64,000 nucleotides of DNA from a virus: positions 1-64,000 of the IMG/VR virus record IMGVR_UViG_3300042455_001086; one strand, 5' to 3'. Shown piece after piece: positions 53,092-59,904 of the stretch (its first letter is position 1; each line of letters starts with the position of its first letter). Made by a program: the position numbers and the translations under genes. The notes beneath the pieces were generated by a model. The model made no database searches, was not told the origin of the DNA, and saw only the letters and a program-made list of their open reading frames with translations.

Positions 53092-53598
53092 TTAATCTTC
53101 AATACTATCAAGTAATTCCACAACAGCATCTACTGATTTTTCTAACGCCTTTAAATTTCTTATTGTTACATCATCTTCTACCAAATCTTCTAAATCCCTA
53201 ACTTTATCATAAGCAGATTCCAAGTCATTTAATATTTCATTAAGATCTATATCGTAATCTTCAAAATCACTTTTATGAAGTTTAACATCTTTTTCTTTAT
53301 AAGATTTAACTAATTGTTTAATAGTGCTTAATGTTTTTTTCATTTTAATAAAATCATCCATCAACCCTTCAGCAACTTTATATTGACTATGTTCAAAAGA
53401 ATCGCCTTTTATCATTGTTTTTAATTTACCAAATGCGATCATCATTCTACCAATACCATTGAATAATCCCATAGTAATGTTGTTTGCGGTTTTTCTGACT
53501 TTCAAATCTTTTTTTACACTTTCATAACCACCTTCGTTGATTACTCTTTTAACAATTCTTGTTAAATCTGATTCTGTTAATCTTATTACTTTTTTCAT
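53092..53598 (-). CDS. Shared-leader protein, helical
   Basis: 168 residues. Leader RLTESDLTRIVKRVINE|GG, almost the same as at 39734 and 59307. The mature part is all-helical with alternating acidic and basic stretches and no cysteine. Predicted to be targeted to the prohead and trimmed after Glu (inference). Confidence 0.65.
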   Translation of the reverse strand: MKKVIRLTESDLTRIVKRVINEGGYESVKKDLKVRKTANNITMGLFNGIGRMMIAFGKLKTMIKGDSFEHSQYKVAEGLMDDFIKMKKTLSTIKQLVKSYKEKDVKLHKSDFEDYDIDLNEILNDLESAYDKVRDLEDLVEDDVTIRNLKALEKSVDAVVELLDSIED

Positions 53599-53610
53599 AA
53601 TGTTATTTAA

Positions 53611-53697
53611 TTATTTTATTATTAAGTTTCCCCAAATGTTAATCATTTTTTTAATTTCATCTTCAGTATAAATATCAAATACTGGTAAATTTTTCAT
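53611..53697 (-). CDS. Possible micro-protein (28 aa)
   Basis: Frame KNLPVFDIYTEDEIKKMINI directly upstream of the shared-leader gene; A-rich leader. Weak support. Confidence 0.35.
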   Translation of the reverse strand: MKNLPVFDIYTEDEIKKMINIWGNLIIK

Positions 53698-53767
53698 TTC
53701 TTTTTATTTATAATAAATATTCAACTTTTCAATTATTAATGTATTTATTGGTTAAATACATAATATT

Positions 53768-54277
53768 GTGAAACGAACAATAAGACTAACCGAATCTGAA
53801 TTAATTAATGTAATTCAACGAGTAATTGAAGAATCAAAAGGTGGAAATTTGATGGAAGATGTCAGACTTTTATTTGTCACAATGAATCTTTTTATTCCTT
53901 TAATTGAAAAAGATGGAAAAAAATCATTAGATTACAATGGTGAGATTAAATTTTCTATACCAAAAACTAAAATGGAACAAGACCCTAAAAAAACTGGTTC
54001 GTGGTGGGACGGAAAAAAAGTTAAAAACCTAAGTATTGACATCGCTGGTGATGAGAAATATATGATATTAAAAGAACTTACAAACGACACTAATCAAATT
54101 TCTGGTGTTGGTCCTAGGGTTAGTGAAATTGTTAGACCAAACTCAAATGGTTCATCTGCTCTTTTTGGTTTAATAGGTAAACAAATTGATGGTACAAAAA
54201 ACAAACGTACACAAGTTAATTTTAATGATGGTCTAGTATATGGTGTCGTTAATTTTATAGCAAAACCAACCCAGTAA
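53768..54277 (+). CDS. Shared-leader protein
   Basis: 169 residues with a GTG start. Leader RLTESELINVIQRVIEE|SK. The mature part is mixed alpha/beta (VNFNDGLVYGVVNFIAKPTQ at the C-terminus). The GTG is chosen because it gives the complete leader. Divergent from the other shared-leader gene at 53092. Function unknown; probably a packaged protein. Confidence 0.65.
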   Translation: MKRTIRLTESELINVIQRVIEESKGGNLMEDVRLLFVTMNLFIPLIEKDGKKSLDYNGEIKFSIPKTKMEQDPKKTGSWWDGKKVKNLSIDIAGDEKYMILKELTNDTNQISGVGPRVSEIVRPNSNGSSALFGLIGKQIDGTKNKRTQVNFNDGLVYGVVNFIAKPTQ

Positions 54278-54700
54278 CTAGGATGGTTTTATTATTTCAA
54301 AATTTGTCATAACATTTATTTCCGTTAATGAAGAATAAAAAACATAACGTGTAACGGATTCGTTTTTAATATCGGTGTTTACAATCAACCCATAATCAAA
54401 TCCCTCCTCCAAGATTTCAATTTGAAATTGTGTTTGGTTTAATTTAATTATATTGATAGGTAAAACTGAAACAAGTTTGCCGTTTCTGTAAAATGAGGAT
54501 GTTTTTTCATCAAAATCAATAAGATATTGAGTGTTTACAACATCATTTGACACCAAAGAAGAATTCTCTAATAAAACTTTAAGATTTTTTGACTCAGAAT
54601 ATGAGTAAAAGGTGTTTGATTCCTGAATTTTTATTATCAATTTTTGTGAGAATGAAAATGTCGAAATAAGTAAACCAACTAAAAGAATTAAATTTTTCAT
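54278..54700 (-). CDS. Secreted hypothetical protein
   Basis: 140 residues with signal peptide NLILLVGLLISTFSFSQ, then a beta-rich domain. Promoter box TATCTTTG lies 30 bp upstream (54730-54737). Ends immediately next to the convergent gene. No family recognised. Confidence 0.6.
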   Translation of the reverse strand: MKNLILLVGLLISTFSFSQKLIIKIQESNTFYSYSESKNLKVLLENSSLVSNDVVNTQYLIDFDEKTSSFYRNGKLVSVLPINIIKLNQTQFQIEILEEGFDYGLIVNTDIKNESVTRYVFYSSLTEINVMTNFEIIKPS

Positions 54701-54728
54701 AAATTTTGTTTTTATATTAGTTATATCA

Positions 54729-54762
54729 ACAAAGATATGTACTTTATTTTAATCTGCCAAAT
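54729..54762 (-). promoter_or_regulatory. Promoter cassette, variant copy
   Basis: Differs from the 34-bp cassette at three positions; keeps TATCTTTG. Confidence 0.55.
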
Positions 54763-54782
54763 TTTTTTCAAACTTTTTTTTG

Positions 54783-54856
54783 TACCCCCAGCAGGACTCG
54801 AACCTGCAAAAATATGAGCCTAAATCATACTCGTATGCCAATTCCGACATAGGGGC
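54783..54856 (-). tRNA. tRNA-Leu(TAG)
   Basis: Anticodon arm TATGA-TTTAGGC-TCATA, T-arm GCAGG-TTCGAGT-CCTGC, acceptor GCCCCTA/TGGGGGT. The variable region is short (5 nt), unlike normal class II Leu tRNAs. Confidence 0.8.
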
Positions 54857-54868
54857 GTTTTTTTTTTG

Positions 54869-54953
54869 AGTAAGTGGCCAGATTCGAACTGACGTAAGAC
54901 TTTCGTCTATCGGTTTTGCAGACCGACGGTTTCAACCGCTCACCCACACTTAC
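54869..54953 (-). tRNA. tRNA-Cys(GCA) with long variable arm
   Basis: Acceptor GTAAGTG/CACTTAC, anticodon arm TCGGT-CTGCAAA-ACCGA, variable arm AGAC-GAAA-GTCT, discriminator U73. GCA plus U73 are Cys identity elements, but the body is class II and Ser-like. Confidence 0.82.
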
Positions 54954-54956
54954 ATA

Positions 54957-55412
54957 TTAACGGCAGTGGTGATCTGCCGCTCTTGTTGCAATTTGATTAT
55001 GGGGTTTTATATTTGTTTTATACCCCAATGACATTGCCCATCCTGTTGCCGGTTGAACCAACTTTGAACTAAAATGTTTATCATCACTATTATAATCCAA
55101 ATCTATTTCAACTTTAACACTAACTTTTTGTGTTAGCCATTCAGCAACTTCAATTGAATAATCGGCCTCATTCCATAATCGTGTCCATTTGTCTTTTACT
55201 TTTTTCACTTTTTGTTTGTGGTAAATATAGTGGACACCTCTATTACCATACCTATATGCTATTGCAGTTACATAAACAGTACTTCTTCTATGATTTTGAG
55301 AATCAGTTCCTATGTGAACCTCAGCCCAGGGACAATCTTTAAGAATGTCTATTGTATGTTTTACAATGTCTGACACAGGTTCACCAGTGACTTTTCTGAA
55401 TACTCTGTTCAT
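54957..55412 (-). CDS. YkuK-family RNase H-like protein
   Basis: 151 residues. VHIGTDSQNHRRSTVYVTAI is the YkuK/DUF458 core, an RNase H-fold predicted nuclease (Asp in GTDSQ). Further matches: ADYSIEVAEWL and the basic C-terminal helix. Sits in the tRNA array and ends 3 bp from tRNA-Cys. Substrate unknown; RNA processing is possible. Confidence 0.78.
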   Translation of the reverse strand: MNRVFRKVTGEPVSDIVKHTIDILKDCPWAEVHIGTDSQNHRRSTVYVTAIAYRYGNRGVHYIYHKQKVKKVKDKWTRLWNEADYSIEVAEWLTQKVSVKVEIDLDYNSDDKHFSSKLVQPATGWAMSLGYKTNIKPHNQIATRAADHHCR

Positions 55413-55434
55413 TTTAGTTAATTTTAATTGTTTG

Positions 55435-55509
55435 TGGAACCCAACCGATTCGAACGGTTACCTTCTGATCTTCAGTCAGACGTGACACACCTGCTTACAC
55501 CAGGGTTCC
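55435..55509 (-). tRNA. tRNA-Phe(GAA)
   Basis: Anticodon arm TCTGA-CTGAAGA-TCAGA, acceptor GGAACCC/GGGTTCC, T-arm AACCG-TTCGAAT-CGGTT. Confidence 0.9.
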
Positions 55510-55515
55510 TTTTAG

Positions 55516-55587
55516 CGCAAAACTTCCGAGTCGAACAGAAATTTGATGGTTTGGAATCATCCGTGTTAGCCATTACACTAGTCTTGC
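55516..55587 (-). tRNA. tRNA-Trp(CCA)
   Basis: Anticodon loop TTCCAAA, acceptor GCAAGAC/GTTTTGC, T-arm TTCTG-TTCGACT-CGGAA, G73. Confidence 0.85.
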
Positions 55588-55625
55588 AGTAGTGCCCGAC
55601 CTAGCTCGGGACCGACATCGGATTG

Positions 55626-55699
55626 TACCCCCACCAAGATTCAAACTTGGATAAAACATCTTAGAAGGATGTTGCATTATTCAATTATGCTATGGAGGC
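55626..55699 (-). tRNA. tRNA-Arg(TCT), copy 1
   Basis: Anticodon arm ACATC-CTTCTAA-GATGT, T-arm CCAAG-TTTGAAT-CTTGG, acceptor GCCTCCA/TGGGGGT. Confidence 0.88.
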
Positions 55700-55881
55700 A
55701 AATAAAAGATGATAAATGACTTTATCAGGAATCTGGGATTCGTATTTCTACGACGCTTCACACACCATTAGAGAGTTGGGTTATTACATCAATACAATTA
55801 AGATTGAATACCTATCCTTAGTGTGTACCCTTGCGACACGTCTCTCCACGTCTGTCATTCTACGCTTTGTATCATCTTTTG
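55700..55881 (-). other. Spacer between tRNAs, no clear gene
   Basis: Weak hairpins only, for example ACGTC..GACGT near 55845. No coding frame of note. Confidence 0.25.
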
Positions 55882-55954
55882 TATCCTCGGAGAGATTCGA
55901 ACTCCCATCTTATGGTCCGTAGCCATAGGTTCTTCTCCGTTGAACTACGAGGAT
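55882..55954 (-). tRNA. tRNA-Arg(ACG)
   Basis: Anticodon arm TATGG-CTACGGA-CCATA, acceptor ATCCTCG/CGAGGAT. ACG needs TadA editing to read all CGN. Confidence 0.88.
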
Positions 55955-55960
55955 ATGTTG

Positions 55961-56034
55961 TGTGTATGATGGGTCACGATCCCATGGCCTCCACTTTCAC
56001 AGAGTGGTACTCTACCAACTGAGCTACATACACC
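55961..56034 (-). tRNA. tRNA-His(GTG)
   Basis: Anticodon arm CCACT-CTGTGAA-AGTGG, D-arm GCTC...GAG, acceptor GTGTATG/CATACAC with a G at -1 as expected for His. Confidence 0.88.
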
Positions 56035-56040
56035 ATGTTG

Positions 56041-56108
56041 TCCCGTATGTTGGACTTGAACCAACCTCAAGTCGGATATGAGCCAACTTTGATCCCTGAT
56101 CATACGGG
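56041..56108 (-). tRNA. tRNA-Met or Ile2 (CAT), compact
   Basis: Anticodon arm GTTGG-CTCATAT-CCGAC, T-arm GTTGG-TTCAAGT-CCAAC, acceptor CCCGTAT/ATACGGG. The D-arm is shortened. Confidence 0.78.
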
Positions 56109-56113
56109 TTGTT

Positions 56114-56199
56114 GCGGAAGACATTGGAATCGAACCAAATACCCGAAGGTACATCTCGCTTAGCAGGCGGACCCTATCGCCATCAAGGTTTATCTTCCG
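56114..56199 (-). tRNA. tRNA-Ser(GCT)
   Basis: Anticodon loop CTGCTAA on CGC/GCG, variable arm TACC-TTCG-GGTA, acceptor CGGAAGA/TCTTCCG. Confidence 0.85.
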
Positions 56200-56202
56200 T
56201 AG

Positions 56203-56281
56203 TCGGCACAGTAGGAATCGAACCTACATGGGACCTATTAACCTTTCAACCGCGTATCAGGCGGAGGGTATATGTACCGTG
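56203..56281 (-). tRNA. tRNA, possibly Ile(GAT), abnormal D region
   Basis: Acceptor CGGTACA/TGTGCCG, T-arm GTAGG-TTCGATT-CCTAC, arm CCGC-CTGATAC-GCGG with GAT. Only 9 nt lie between acceptor and this arm, so the D-arm is missing or the fold differs. Confidence 0.5.
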
Positions 56282-56447
56282 GTACGTATTTAGGGGTATT
56301 TCTTAACCACCCCCCTCAGCTCGTCAGCATCTCGGTGGTCGATACTTTAGTCGTGACGAACCCATCTGTCACTTCTTACTAGATTCTTGTGGCTTACTTA
56401 CCTAGGTTTAATCCGTTACCACTACAGGGAGCCCAACATTGTATCTT
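56282..56447 (-). other. Spacer, structured but unassigned
   Basis: GC-richer than average, with runs such as ACCACC/GGTGGT. No gene recognised. Confidence 0.25.
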
Positions 56448-56523
56448 TGGCGGACAAGGTAGGGTACGATCCTACACCTTTCATATTAACAGTATGACGC
56501 TCTCCCAATTGAGCTACTTGTCC
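56448..56523 (-). tRNA. tRNA-Asn(GTT)
   Basis: Anticodon arm TCATA-CTGTTAA-TATGA, acceptor GGACAAG/CTTGTCC, G73 and an encoded CCA. Confidence 0.88.
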
Positions 56524-56527
56524 AGTG

Positions 56528-56608
56528 TGGAAGTGGTAGGGTTCGAACCTACACGCCTTTCGGACTTGATTTACAGTCAAGCGAGCCAGCCAATTGCTCA
56601 ACACTTCC
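56528..56608 (-). tRNA. tRNA-Tyr(GTA)
   Basis: Anticodon arm CTTGA-CTGTAAA-TCAAG, variable arm TCC-GAAA-GGC, acceptor GGAAGTG/CACTTCC. Confidence 0.9.
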
Positions 56609-56614
56609 TTATTG

Positions 56615-56688
56615 TACACCCTACAGGGATCGAACCTGTGACCTGTTGTATGTAAAACAACCGCTACTACCATCTGAGCTAAGAGTGT
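56615..56688 (-). tRNA. tRNA-Val(TAC)
   Basis: Anticodon arm GTTGT-TTTACAT-ACAAC, acceptor ACACTCT/AGGGTGT, T-arm ACAGG-TTCGATC-CCTGT. Confidence 0.88.
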
Positions 56689-56842
56689 GTAAAGATAATA
56701 CTTTTTTTTAATTATTCAGACATTTTCTGAATTTTTTTAAGAATCCCTTCGTTGGTACTCGTCGTTTCTATAGTCGTCACTTTCCCCGTTTTTGTTTTTT
56801 AAGTGTACTTCCCTACTGGGACTTGAAGTCAACACTTGTTTG
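56689..56842 (-). other. Spacer, no gene seen
   Basis: One hairpin TTCAGA/TCTGAA near 56717; otherwise nothing recognised. Confidence 0.25.
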
Positions 56843-56916
56843 TGTCCCCGGTGAGACTCGAACTCACACTCTTTCCATTAAAAGTGGAAAGCTTTAACCA
56901 GTTAAGCTACGAGGAC
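56843..56916 (-). tRNA. tRNA-Lys(TTT)
   Basis: Anticodon arm TTCCA-CTTTTAA-TGGAA, acceptor GTCCTCG/CGGGGAC, T-arm GTGAG-TTCGAGT-CTCAC. Confidence 0.9.
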
Positions 56917-56956
56917 TTCTGTTTGTCATACTTGTCACTTTCCATAACACTTATTT

Positions 56957-57733
56957 TTATTTGTTTATTATTTCATTTAATTGGTTAATTAAGTAATTAA
57001 CATCACCAAAAATTATTTTATATTTTTTTGATACAACTTCCATTTTTTCTTTATCTAACACCAAACAATGTGGGTTTTTAGGATCCAAAAATAAATCATA
57101 TTTAGGGAGATAAAAGTCTGGATAATATAATTTATTTTTACCATTACTATTCACCCACTTTAATGGTTTAGGTCTAACCCAATCTACATTTTTTTCATCA
57201 AGGTACATCGCAACCTCTAACTCCCAAGTAGATTCTAAAGTCACATTTTTGTATTTTATAGTTTTTCTACTACCATTTCTGTATTTTCTACTTGTTGACG
57301 CTTCAATTCTACAATGTTCGGAACAAGTAACTTTATTACTATAATTTCTTTGTGTGAATAATTTATTACAAATTTTACAGTTAGTGTATTTTATTTTACA
57401 AGTTCCAAATTTTATAGTTTTAGATAATGATAATAAAATTTTATCTCTTGTTTCTTGTGATAAAGTCCTACCTACCAATGTTTTTGATATTTTATCTTTT
57501 GTTTCTTCATTACGCCTCCCTCTTTTTATGTTATTATATGTTGCCGCACAAGAATTACCACAAAATTTGTTTCTTTTTTTGTAGAAATCTAAATCACAAT
57601 CACATTGTAAACATTTATTTGGGTTTTTATAATATTCATCTCTTATAAGTTTTTTATTATTCTTAATAACTTCTACCGCAATTTTTTGTGCTTTTAATGC
57701 GTTTTCATAATGTCCAACATATAGTTCTTTCAT
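56957..57733 (-). CDS. Homing endonuclease, Vsr-like with zinc ribbons and NUMOD3
   Basis: 258 residues. Zinc ribbon CLQCDCDLDFYKKRNKFCGN, NUMOD3-like KISKTLVGRTLSQETRDKIL, second ribbon CKICNKLFTQRN, then nuclease core ESTWELEVAMYLDEKNVDWV and YYPDFYLPKYDLFLDPKNP. Inserted between tRNA-Lys and tRNA-Pro units. Confidence 0.82.
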   Translation of the reverse strand: MKELYVGHYENALKAQKIAVEVIKNNKKLIRDEYYKNPNKCLQCDCDLDFYKKRNKFCGNSCAATYNNIKRGRRNEETKDKISKTLVGRTLSQETRDKILLSLSKTIKFGTCKIKYTNCKICNKLFTQRNYSNKVTCSEHCRIEASTSRKYRNGSRKTIKYKNVTLESTWELEVAMYLDEKNVDWVRPKPLKWVNSNGKNKLYYPDFYLPKYDLFLDPKNPHCLVLDKEKMEVVSKKYKIIFGDVNYLINQLNEIINK

Positions 57734-57801
57734 AATCTACTTTCTATATAAATATCTCAAAAGTCAAAAAAAGTTAGTCGAACCTATAAATTATTTATCG
57801 T

Positions 57802-57873
57802 TGCAAGTGCCGGATTCGAACCGTTCTTGAATGTCCCAAACATCCCGTGCTCACCTGTTTACACCACACTCGC
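57802..57873 (-). tRNA. tRNA-Pro(TGG)
   Basis: Anticodon arm GGATG-TTTGGGA-CATTC, acceptor GCGAGTG/CACTTGC. Confidence 0.83.
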
Positions 57874-57943
57874 AATAAAAATCAATACCCTGACTCCTTT
57901 CGAGTTTTGGAGGACTCGTATCATTCATTCTGTATTGATTTAG

Positions 57944-58029
57944 AGGAAGCCTGAGGTGTCGATCCCCATACCGGTCAAGGTACCGCCCGTTTTCAAGACG
58001 GGGTTGCAGACCGCTGCAATTAGACTTCC
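57944..58029 (-). tRNA. tRNA-Ser(TGA)
   Basis: Anticodon arm CCGT-CTTGAAA-ACGG, class II variable arm, acceptor GGAAGTC/GGCTTCC. Confidence 0.83.
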
Positions 58030-58039
58030 AATTTATTGT

Positions 58040-58108
58040 TGTTCCCCAAGGACTCGAACCTCGATTCCACGGACCAAAACCGCGTGTCCTGCCATTAGAC
58101 GAGGGAAC
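58040..58108 (-). tRNA. tRNA-Gln(TTG)
   Basis: Anticodon arm CGCGG-TTTTGGT-CCGTG, acceptor GTTCCCT/GGGGAAC, T-loop TTCGAGT. Confidence 0.85.
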
Positions 58109-58125
58109 ATTATGAAGCCAATATG

Positions 58126-58137
58126 TCAAAGAACTTT
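58126..58137 (-). promoter_or_regulatory. boxA-like leader of tRNA-Gln
   Basis: AGTTCTTTGACATATTGG on the minus strand between tRNA-Thr and tRNA-Gln. Confidence 0.5.
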
Positions 58138-58147
58138 TTCTTTTTTG

Positions 58148-58220
58148 AGGTTTCTATCGGGTTCGAACCGATGACTCCGGGTTACAAAGCCGGGATATTA
58201 CCAAACTATACTAAGAAACC
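58148..58220 (-). tRNA. tRNA-Thr(TGT)
   Basis: Loop TTTGTAA on CCGG/CCGG, acceptor GGTTTCT/AGAAACC, T-arm ATCGG-TTCGAAC-CCGAT. Confidence 0.83.
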
Positions 58221-58229
58221 AATATAAAA

Positions 58230-58262
58230 CAAAAAACCCAAGGTTTGTCGCCTTGGGTCTTA
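58230..58262. terminator. Intrinsic terminator
   Basis: AACCCAAGG/CCTTGGGT stem with a T run on the minus strand. Confidence 0.7.
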
Positions 58263-58493
58263 TATTTCTTTATTATGTTTGTTAATCGTTATTAACTCAT
58301 AAATGAAAATGCCCTCGACGGTTTAAGCGTGTTATAACAGAACGACCACTGATTGCGCGGTTGCTTGCTAATGACCATATGTCTAAGATTTGTTTTCATT
58401 TTTGTTATAAATATATCGTTATTTCTAAAAGTTTTAATTTACTCTACAAAGATAGGTATTTTTTTCTAATAAACAAGTGTTTTTGGAAAAAAA
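58263..58493 (-). other. Intergenic region with a possible 35-codon frame
   Basis: An ATG at 58399 opens a 35-residue frame ending at 58292; sequence KTNLRHMVISKQPRNQWSF is basic but unlike the genes here. Low support; otherwise no feature seen. Confidence 0.25.
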
Positions 58494-58784
58494 TTAGTGC
58501 AATCTCAATATATGTTTAATTATTTTATTTATATCTTCTTCTGTTTGGTAACCTAATACGTCATTTGTTAGTTCCGTATCGTAACAAATTTCCCACTGAT
58601 CTTTTGTTCCTTTTAAAATTGCAACTTCCCAAGTATCATCATCTGCGTAAGACGAATATCTGTTACTATAAGGAATTTTACATCTAACAACAGAAAGTCC
58701 GTATCCACCAGGAAAGAAAATTAATCCGTGTAACCCATTACCAGATTTGTTTGGTATAAACTCTATATCATTAAATGTAATCAT
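58494..58784 (-). CDS. Hypothetical protein
   Basis: 96 residues. GLHGLIFFPGGYGLSVVRCK suggests a compact beta domain. No signal peptide. TACATTTG ends 4 bp before the ATG, the leaderless-type spacing. No family recognised. Confidence 0.6.
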   Translation of the reverse strand: MITFNDIEFIPNKSGNGLHGLIFFPGGYGLSVVRCKIPYSNRYSSYADDDTWEVAILKGTKDQWEICYDTELTNDVLGYQTEEDINKIIKHILRLH

Positions 58785-58788
58785 AGAA

Positions 58789-58796
58789 CAAATGTA
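58789..58796 (-). promoter_or_regulatory. TACATTTG -7 box, 4 bp from start codon
   Basis: Minus strand TAnnTTTG, then 4 bp, then the ATG at 58784. Confidence 0.6.
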
Positions 58797-58860
58797 AGTT
58801 TTTTTTTAAATAAAAAATCAATAATATTAAATTTTATTTTTTTAATTCAAACTAATATTA

Positions 58861-58868
58861 TATATTTG
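58861..58868 (+). promoter_or_regulatory. TATATTTG -7 box, 4 bp from start codon
   Basis: Ends 4 bp before the ATG at 58873. Confidence 0.65.
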
Positions 58869-58872
58869 TATA

Positions 58873-59292
58873 ATGAAGACAATAAAAGTATATAAAATTA
58901 AAATTGACAACCAAGAGTTGGCAAATGATATTATGGACGATTTTACTAATATTGTTATTGGTGACGATATTTTAAATGTGATTTTTAATTCAATTAGTGA
59001 AACTGAAGATTTTGTTTTTTGTTTTTTAACTGATGATAAACAAGAGATGATTTTTAATTTGTTTATTGATTATGGTGTTTTAAGATCACACTTTGATATA
59101 ACAAAAGATGTTTTATATCAAAAAGATACGGGCATTGTTGTTGAATGTCTAAGTGATATTAAATTGATTAAAAATTTTATTAGTGAGTTTTTGGATTCCG
59201 ATACGGTTTTGGATAAAATTATTGAACTTGGTATTGATTCGTTAAATGATATTGATTACCAAGTATTACAAAATGAGAATCCCCAAGTATAA
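58873..59292 (+). CDS. Hypothetical protein
   Basis: 139 residues, acidic, alpha/beta, no signal peptide. Divergent from the gene at 58494, each with its own box. No family recognised. Confidence 0.6.
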   Translation: MKTIKVYKIKIDNQELANDIMDDFTNIVIGDDILNVIFNSISETEDFVFCFLTDDKQEMIFNLFIDYGVLRSHFDITKDVLYQKDTGIVVECLSDIKLIKNFISEFLDSDTVLDKIIELGIDSLNDIDYQVLQNENPQV

Positions 59293-59306
59293 CCTGGGGA
59301 TTTTTT

Positions 59307-59729
59307 TTATTTATTTCTTTTTCTACTTTCTGACATTGTTCCAGGACTAAATGGTGATCCAGCACCTAATCTTCTTTTTGGGTCAGAATGACGAGGAACC
59401 CATTTAACATATTTGTCTTTGTTACCAACAATTTCCCATCTTCCTCTATAATTATCTTCTTCAGCTTGACGCATAAGGGATTCTTTTTTTCTATCCCAAT
59501 TATCATAAAACACATCTTCTTCTGGTATAGAGTCTAATTCAGATTTTAAATCATCACGCTTAGCATCTTTTTCTGATTCATCACCGTAACCAGTAAAACC
59601 TCTTTTAATTCCTTTTCCTAAATCACCAAAGAAACCTTCCTCTACTTCAACATCTTGTTGTTCTTTGATTATTCTCTCAACCAAATGAATTAGTTCTGAT
59701 TCGGTTAATCTAACTATTTTCTTTCCCAT
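59307..59729 (-). CDS. Shared-leader protein
   Basis: 140 residues. Leader RLTESELIHLVERIIKE|QQ. A glycine-rich segment (EGFFGDLGKGIKRGFTGYGD) follows, then a charged region and a basic C-terminus (SDPKRRLGAGSPFSPG). Predicted capsid-internal protein. Confidence 0.65.
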   Translation of the reverse strand: MGKKIVRLTESELIHLVERIIKEQQDVEVEEGFFGDLGKGIKRGFTGYGDESEKDAKRDDLKSELDSIPEEDVFYDNWDRKKESLMRQAEEDNYRGRWEIVGNKDKYVKWVPRHSDPKRRLGAGSPFSPGTMSESRKRNK

Positions 59730-59787
59730 ATTTTTATTTTTTATTTCTTATTTTAATAATAAATATATGGGAGACTAAAAAAAAACA

Positions 59788-59820
59788 AAAAAAGGAGATA
59801 AAAATCTCCTTTTAATTTTT
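59788..59820 (-). terminator. Intrinsic terminator
   Basis: AAGGAGAT/ATCTCCTT stem flanked by A and T runs, after the micro-protein gene at 59812. Confidence 0.65.
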
Positions 59821-59904
59821 TTGTTCTTCTAAGATTTTAAGATAGACTATATAATCTTCAGATGTTATAAACTCGTAATGTATCTGTTCAAAAATATCTT
59901 CCAT
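59812..59904 (-). CDS. Micro-protein (30 aa) coupled to upstream gene
   Basis: Start ATG overlaps the stop of the DUF2927 gene (TAATG). Acidic helix MEDIFEQIHYEFITSEDYIV. Coupling supports translation; function unknown. Confidence 0.45.
   Translation of the reverse strand: MEDIFEQIHYEFITSEDYIVYLKILEEQKN

Noticed and set aside
56109-56673. Frames of 65-88 codons on both strands
   Set aside because: They cover tRNA-Ser, tRNA-Asn, tRNA-Tyr and tRNA-Val; peptides such as GIEPTW and GFEPTR are typical reverse tRNA translations.
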